Shown: one piece after another, positions 5,958 to 10,857 of the stretch
Numbering within the stretch: the first letter of the stretch is position 1
Layout of the letters: every line of letters starts with the position of its first letter
Source: Lysobacteraceae bacterium
GTDB lineage: Bacteria; Pseudomonadota; Gammaproteobacteria; DSM-19610
Direction of reading: 5' to 3'
Assembly: GCA_020201295.1 (NCBI GenBank)
Contig: JAIVHA010000050.1
Coordinates: 1-10,857, forward strand
Length of the DNA stretch: 10,857 bases
Program-made: the position numbers and the translations under genes
The notes under the pieces: generated by a model
What the model saw: the letters and a program-made list of their open reading frames with translations, nothing else
The model's database searches: none
What the model was told of the DNA's origin: nothing

Positions 5958-7427
5958 ATGATTGAGCACTGCACCTTCGTCATTTTCGGCGCCACCGGCA
6001 ACCTGGCGCTGGGCAAGCTGCTGCCGGCCCTGTATCAGCTCGAGGTCGCGCAGCAACTGCCCGCTGGCATGCGTGTCGTCGGTTTCGGGCGCCGCGACTG
6101 GGATGATGCGCACTGGCGGGGCGAGGTGGAGCGGGCACTGGCCGAAAAACACACCGAACCCGCGGTGCTGGAACGCTTCCTGTCACGGCTGCACTTCTTC
6201 CAGGGCGACCTGCGCGATGAGGCTGTCTATCCCGCCCTGCGCGACTACCTGCGCGACACGCCAGGTCTGTCACCCAACCTGGTGTTCTACATGGCCATCG
6301 CGCCGGTGGACTTCGGCAAGGTCAGCCACCAGCTCGGCGCCGTGGGGCTGAACCAGGAAGCCGACGGCTGGCGCCGGGTGGTGGTGGAAAAACCCTTCGG
6401 CTATGACCTGGAGAGCGCCGAGCGGCTGAACCAGCGCCTGGGAAGTGATTTCGGCGAACAACAGATCTATCGCATCGACCACTACCTGGGCAAGGGCACG
6501 GTGCAGAATATCCTGGTGTTCCGCTTCGCCAACCTGATGCTGGAGCCGCTATGGAACCGCAATTACATCGATCATGTACAGATCACCCACTCCGAGGCCC
6601 AGGGCACGGAAGGTCGCGCCGGCTATTACGACGGCGCCGGAGCCTTGCGTGACATGATCCAGAGTCATCTGTTGCAGATGCTCACCCTGGTGGCCATGGA
6701 GCCGCCGGCATGCCTGGACGCGGAATCCCTGCGCGATGAAAAGGTGAAGGTGCTGCGCTCCATACGCCCCATTCCCCGCAATGCCGTCAGCGCCCATGCC
6801 TTTCGCGCCCAGTACGCACGCGGCCGGGTGAACGGCGCGGCGCTGCCTGCCTACCTGGAAGAGCGCGGGGTGCCCGGGGACAGTGTCACCGAGACCTACG
6901 CGGCCCTGAAGCTGTATATCGACAACTGGCGCTGGCGCAACGTGCCTTTCTTCATCCGCACCGGCAAGCGCATGGCGCGTGACAACTCCATGATCGCCAT
7001 CCGTTTCAAGCACCCGCCCCAGCAACTGTTCCGGGAGACCCACATCGAGCGCCTGAAACCCAATTGGTTGCTCATGAACATCCAGCCCAACGAATGTCTG
7101 CGCCTGGAATTGCAGGTGAAACAGCAGGGCCTCGACATGCGCGCCGAGACCACGCGGCTCGATGCCACTTCCTGTGGCATCGACAAGGCGCAACTGGATG
7201 CCTATCAGACCCTGTTGCTGGACGTGATCGAGGGTGATCACTCCCTGTTTCTGCGCTACGACGAGGTGAACTGGGCCTGGCGCGTGGTGGACCCGATACT
7301 GAAGGAATGGTCCGTGGAGCGCGATTTTATACACACCTATCCCGCCGGGAGCTGGGGTCCGGAAGAGGCGAGCCGCCTGTTCAGCCGGGATGACCAGCAA
7401 TGGCGCAATTCATTGGAAGAGGATTGA
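5958..7427 (+). CDS. zwf: Glucose-6-phosphate 1-dehydrogenase
   Basis: It oxidises glucose-6-phosphate to 6-phosphogluconolactone with reduction of NADP, the first step of the oxidative pentose phosphate pathway. The 489 aa match the usual 485-495. The N-terminal nucleotide-binding loop is GATGNLA at 11-17 (GASGDLA in most relatives), EKPFG is at 144-148, and the active-site signature RIDHYLGKG is at 172-180 with its conserved Asp174, His175 and Lys179. The beta+alpha C-terminal domain appears complete, through WRNSLEED. ATG 5958 is the only sensible start after the gnd stop, but it lacks a good Shine-Dalgarno (AGG directly abuts it), so translation may depend on coupling to gnd. The 3' end is close to pgi (6-nt gap to ATG 7433). 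No 6-phosphogluconolactonase (pgl) lies between zwf and gnd. Confidence 0.97.
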   Translation: MIEHCTFVIFGATGNLALGKLLPALYQLEVAQQLPAGMRVVGFGRRDWDDAHWRGEVERALAEKHTEPAVLERFLSRLHFFQGDLRDEAVYPALRDYLRDTPGLSPNLVFYMAIAPVDFGKVSHQLGAVGLNQEADGWRRVVVEKPFGYDLESAERLNQRLGSDFGEQQIYRIDHYLGKGTVQNILVFRFANLMLEPLWNRNYIDHVQITHSEAQGTEGRAGYYDGAGALRDMIQSHLLQMLTLVAMEPPACLDAESLRDEKVKVLRSIRPIPRNAVSAHAFRAQYARGRVNGAALPAYLEERGVPGDSVTETYAALKLYIDNWRWRNVPFFIRTGKRMARDNSMIAIRFKHPPQQLFRETHIERLKPNWLLMNIQPNECLRLELQVKQQGLDMRAETTRLDATSCGIDKAQLDAYQTLLLDVIEGDHSLFLRYDEVNWAWRVVDPILKEWSVERDFIHTYPAGSWGPEEASRLFSRDDQQWRNSLEED

Positions 7428-7432
7428 CAGGT

Positions 7433-9077
<1,645 letters not shown>

Positions 9078-9102
9078 CCGGGATGGAAAAGGAGCAATCA
9101 GA

Positions 9103-9147
9103 ATGACGCGTGATGCTGTGCTGCGCGGAGGCTGGGCGCCATGCTGA
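9103..9147 (+). CDS. 14-aa upstream ORF overlapping the Hen1-like gene
   Basis: The ORF reads MTRDAVLRGGWAPC and is preceded by AAAAGGAG (9087-9094) at 8-nt spacing, the best ribosome-binding site in this stretch. Its stop TGA (9145-9147) overlaps the ATG of the next gene (ATGCTGA), a layout typical of translational coupling. It begins 25 nt after the pgi stop. The peptide resembles no family I know. It may be a leader that only controls translation of the downstream gene, or a remnant of a longer gene start. There is no run of a single amino acid that would suggest classical attenuation. Confidence 0.4.
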   Translation: MTRDAVLRGGWAPC

Positions 9148-9794
9148 CGCAAGTGGAATCGTTGCAAGCGCCTTCGATGATGGAGCGCATGACCTCGCTG
9201 CACGAGGCACGCCTGGACCAGGTGTTGTACCGTCTCAAGGCCACGGGTGCCCGGCGCGTGCTGGACCTGGGCTGCGGCGCGGGCCACCTGCTGCACCGCC
9301 TGGCGCGCGAGCCGCAGTTCGAGGAGATCGTCGGGCTCGAGCGCTGTGGCGATGCATTGCTCGAGGCCCGGGCTTTGTTGTCCGATCACCTGGCGAGCGG
9401 GCGGCCCGGCCTGCGCCTGGTATGCGGTTCCTACGCCGAGACCCATGAGGCGTTCAGGGACTATGACGCGGCCGCCATGGTGGAGACCATCGAGCACGTG
9501 CGTCCGGAAGAACTCTCCGCGGTCGAACGGGCCGTGTTCGGCGGCATGCGTCCCCGTGTCCTGTTCCTGACCACCCCGAACCGGGAATACAACCCGCTGT
9601 TTGGCCTGGCCCCCGGCGAGCGACGCGAGCCGGACCATCAATTCGAGTGGGATCGCGCCCGATTCCGGCGCTGGACTGTCGGAGTGGCGCAACGCAACGG
9701 CTATCGTGTCACCCTGGGCGGTCTTGGCGAAAGCCATCCCGAACTCGGCCATCCGACCCAGACTGCTTTTTTCGAGCGCCTGGACCCCGGGTGA
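9141..9794 (+). CDS. Stand-alone Hen1-like RNA 3'-terminal 2'-O-methyltransferase domain
   Basis: This is a SAM-dependent class I methyltransferase of 217 aa. The SAM motif VLDLGCGAG is at 40-48. The rest follows the Hen1 catalytic domain: FEEIVGLE, then DAAAMVETIEHV with Glu115, Glu118 and His119, then LFLTTPNREYN, then PDHQFEW with His166. These four residues match in order and spacing the Glu/Glu/His/His metal site of bacterial Hen1, which methylates the 2'-OH of the terminal ribose of RNA. Bacterial Hen1 normally has an extra N-terminal domain of about 200 residues and is paired with Pnkp for tRNA repair. Both are absent here, so the substrate is unknown. The start ATG 9141 has GGAGG at 9127-9131. 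It sits behind pgi and the 14-aa ORF, probably in the same transcript, and upstream of rnpB. The family call is strong by motif; the biological role is inference. Confidence 0.8.
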   Translation: MLTQVESLQAPSMMERMTSLHEARLDQVLYRLKATGARRVLDLGCGAGHLLHRLAREPQFEEIVGLERCGDALLEARALLSDHLASGRPGLRLVCGSYAETHEAFRDYDAAAMVETIEHVRPEELSAVERAVFGGMRPRVLFLTTPNREYNPLFGLAPGERREPDHQFEWDRARFRRWTVGVAQRNGYRVTLGGLGESHPELGHPTQTAFFERLDPG

Positions 9795-9855
9795 ATCCAG
9801 CACTGCGGTATCTGCGGGATAGCATGATGGTATGCGCGCCCTTGTAACACCTACC

Positions 9856-9886
9856 CTCTTCGCGGCCAGAGGCCGCTCCTGCAGGG
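9856..9886. repeat. Single REP-type unit
   Basis: CTTCGCGGCCAGAGGCCGCTCCTGCAGG contains a perfect GCGGCC/GGCCGC stem with loop AGA (9862-9876) and, on the minus strand, the CTGCAGGAGCGG head of gammaproteobacterial REP units. It is related to the REP pair between glgA and ppc but has a different stem. Outer bases ACCCT/AGGGT extend the hairpin. It sits between the Hen1-like gene and rnpB and may protect or end the upstream mRNA. There is no T-tract. Confidence 0.7.
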
Positions 9887-9893
9887 TGTGATG

Positions 9894-9921
9894 TGCATTC
9901 TTGCCCCGACAAGAGGATAAT
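9894..9921 (+). promoter_or_regulatory. Candidate rnpB promoter
   Basis: GATAAT at 9916-9921 is a good -10 box and lies 7 nt before base 9928-9929, exactly where the conserved P1 helix of RNase P RNA begins. The -35 is weak (TGCATT at 9894-9899, 16-nt spacing). The match between -10 position and RNA 5' end is the main support. Confidence 0.5.
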
Positions 9922-9927
9922 CGAGCG

Positions 9928-10272
9928 CGGAGTCGGCCAGACAGTCGCTGTGGCGTAAGCCATGGAGGAAAGTCCGGGCTCCATAGGGCAGGGTGCCAGG
10001 TAACGCCTGGGAGGCGTGAGCCTACGGAAAGTGCCACAGAAAATATACCGCCTACGCGCTTCGGCGCCGGTAAGGGTGAAATGGTGCGGTAAGAGCGCAC
10101 CGCGCAGCTGGTAACAGGTGTGGCAGGGCAAACCCCACCCGGAGCAAGACCAAATAGGGGAACATTGGCGTGGCCCGCGCTGTTCCCGGGTAGGTCGCTC
10201 GAGGTGTCCGGCGACGGACATCCCAGATGAATGACTGTTCTCGACAGAACCCGGCTTATCGGCCGACTCCCC
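9928..10272 (+). ncRNA. rnpB: RNase P RNA, class A
   Basis: This is the catalytic RNA of RNase P, which removes tRNA 5' leaders. P1 is formed by GGAGTCGGCC (9929-9938) with GGCCGACTCC (10261-10270), so both ends are visible. Conserved blocks follow in order: GAGGAAAGTCCGGGCTCCAT, AGGGTGCCAGGTAACGCCTG, GGTAAGGGTGAAA, GTGCGGTAAGAGCGCACC, GGAGCAAGACCAAATAGG, the CCCGGGTAGG loop whose GGT (10189-10191) binds the tRNA CCA end, and GATGAATGACTG with ACAGAACCCGGCTTAT. At about 343 nt it is shorter than the 377-nt E. coli RNA, partly because P3 is only a 7-bp stem closed by a GTAA tetraloop (9948-9965). Protein-like translations across it are meaningless. No clear terminator follows; processing of the 3' end or termination within the repeats downstream is possible. 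Confidence 0.98.
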
Positions 10273-10298
10273 TTATTCGATGTTTGAACCTGTTGGTT

Positions 10299-10450
10299 GA
10301 ACCGCCAAGACGCCAAGGCCGCCAAGAATTCATAAGTGAAAAAACATGGCATCCGGCTTTTCAACAATGATTTTCTTGGCGTCCTTGGCGTCCTTGGCGT
10401 CTTGGCGGTTCAAAAATGATTTCTTGGTGTCCTTGGCGTTCTTGGCGGTT
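10299..10450. repeat. Array of CGCCAAGGA-type tandem units in inverted arrangement
   Basis: The left block 10299-10328 (GAACCGCCAAGACGCCAAGG and onward) is the reverse complement, apart from one missing unit, of 10373-10411, which repeats TCCTTGGCG with a period of 9. A second right-hand block at 10421-10450 has the same units with small changes. The parts can form long alternative hairpins. The GAACCGCCAAGACGCCAAGG motif is a known type of dispersed repeat in many bacteria. It fills most of the 321-nt gap between rnpB and miaB. It is not CRISPR, because there are no unique spacers of even length. Confidence 0.8.
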
Positions 10451-10453
10451 AAC

Positions 10454-10469
10454 CTTTTGAATTCAAAAG
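10454..10469. repeat. Perfect 16-bp palindrome
   Basis: CTTTTGAATTCAAAAG is a perfect palindrome placed directly after the last repeat unit. It could be a binding site for a dimeric protein or simply the edge of the repeat element. No function can be assigned from one copy. Confidence 0.4.
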
Positions 10470-10472
10470 CAA

Positions 10473-10515
10473 TGAACCACCACGCCCCCGCCCTGGCCTT
10501 TCCCCTGGTGGTTCA
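10473..10515. repeat. 10-bp inverted repeat before miaB
   Basis: TGAACCACCA (10473-10482) is perfectly complementary to TGGTGGTTCA (10506-10515), with a C-rich 23-nt loop. No T-tract follows on either strand, so it is not a standard terminator. It ends about 80 nt before the miaB start. I found no convincing promoter between it and miaB. Confidence 0.4.
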
Positions 10516-10593
10516 GGGATTAGGTGGAAAAAAACCCGCAAATCAGGTACCTTACCCAGCCCTTTGGTGACCAGGCGAATTCCTGAACAGGCA

Positions 10594-10857
10594 ATGGCCG
10601 GCAAGCTGTATATCAAGACCTACGGATGTCAGATGAACGAGTACGATTCGGGCAAGATCGCCGCTGTGCTCGCGGCTTCCCATGGCCTGGAAATCACCGA
10701 CGATCCGCAGCAGGCCGATGTGCTGCTACTCAATACCTGCTCTATTCGCGAAAAGGCCCAGGAGAAGGTGTTCTCCCAGCTGGGCCAGTGGCGCGAGTGG
10801 AAAGCCGAACGGCCGGACCTGGTGATCGGCGTCGGTGGCTGTGTCGCCAGCCAGGAG
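10594..10857 (+). CDS. miaB: tRNA-2-methylthio-N6-dimethylallyladenosine synthase, 5' part
   Basis: The first 88 residues of a radical-SAM methylthiotransferase that thiomethylates i6A37 in tRNAs reading UNN codons; the gene continues past the window edge. The N-terminal UPF0004 domain is recognisable: KLYIKTYGCQMNEYDS with Cys12, LLLNTCSIREKAQEKV with Cys49, and VIGVGGCVASQE with Cys83. These three cysteines bind one of the two iron-sulfur clusters. The radical-SAM CxxxCxxC motif would lie beyond the edge. ATG 10594 gives the usual MiaB start; only a weak AACAGG precedes it. GTG 10567 is in frame and would add nine residues. In E. coli-type genomes miaB heads the ybeZ-ybeY operon; whether that holds here cannot be seen. 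Confidence 0.96.
   Translation, partial: MAGKLYIKTYGCQMNEYDSGKIAAVLAASHGLEITDDPQQADVLLLNTCSIREKAQEKVFSQLGQWREWKAERPDLVIGVGGCVASQE

Noticed and set aside
7400..7432. Upstream in-frame ATG for pgi at 7400
   Set aside because: It overlaps the end of zwf and adds residues not seen in the family; ATG 7433 has a better placed ribosome-binding site.
9838..9856. CCCTTGTAACAC as a second copy of the MITE terminus
   Set aside because: Only about ten bases match the terminal repeat and nothing beyond them agrees; likely chance.
10299..10450. CRISPR array
   Set aside because: Units are 9 nt, directly abutting and partly inverted; there are no spacers and no cas genes.

Overview
The window is GC-rich and carries gammaproteobacterial-looking housekeeping genes: a long-form PEP carboxylase, GlgA, a gnd-zwf-pgi run, a bacterial class A RNase P RNA and MiaB. 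It also holds REP-type repeats and other dispersed short repeats of the kind common in free-living Gammaproteobacteria, including sulfur-oxidising Ectothiorhodospiraceae and Chromatiales relatives. The phylum-level assignment is fairly safe. Anything narrower is a guess from gene style.

Layout, minus strand: glgA (4584 to 3130) is followed downstream by ppc (2664 to 55). Between them lie a perfect 22-bp REP-type hairpin, a decayed dispersed repeat, an intrinsic terminator facing the glgA transcript, and a ppc -10 box. A 46-bp sequence, 45/46 identical, occurs in inverted orientation on both sides of ppc, with the left copy touching the window edge.

Layout, plus strand: gnd (short-form 6-phosphogluconate dehydrogenase), zwf and pgi lie close together and look like one transcription unit for entry of glucose-6-phosphate into the oxidative pentose phosphate pathway. 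A 14-codon ORF with a strong Shine-Dalgarno follows. It overlaps the start of a 217-aa protein that matches the catalytic domain of bacterial Hen1 (RNA 3'-terminal ribose 2'-O-methyltransferase), without Hen1's usual N-terminal domain or its partner Pnkp. After a REP unit come rnpB (RNase P RNA), a block of short tandem and inverted repeats, and the 5' end of miaB, which runs off the window.

The glgA/gnd intergenic region is occupied by a 266-bp element with 32-bp near-perfect terminal inverted repeats and several nested internal stems. It looks like a MITE, and each terminus has an outward-facing CATAAT box that could drive glgA or gnd.

Main oddities: (1) the stand-alone Hen1-like methyltransferase with a conserved metal-binding motif, apparently coupled to a tiny upstream ORF; (2) pgi is broken by a frameshift that fits an 8-nt deletion, with both halves otherwise intact; (3) the MITE-like element in the divergent promoter region; (4) a short tandem repeat at the 3' end of gnd whose reading supplies about 30 extra C-terminal residues; (5) the inverted repeats enclosing ppc. 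Carbon storage (glgA), anaplerosis (ppc) and glucose-6-phosphate oxidation and isomerisation (zwf, gnd, pgi) form one metabolic neighbourhood. The Hen1-like gene, rnpB and miaB all concern RNA processing or modification.
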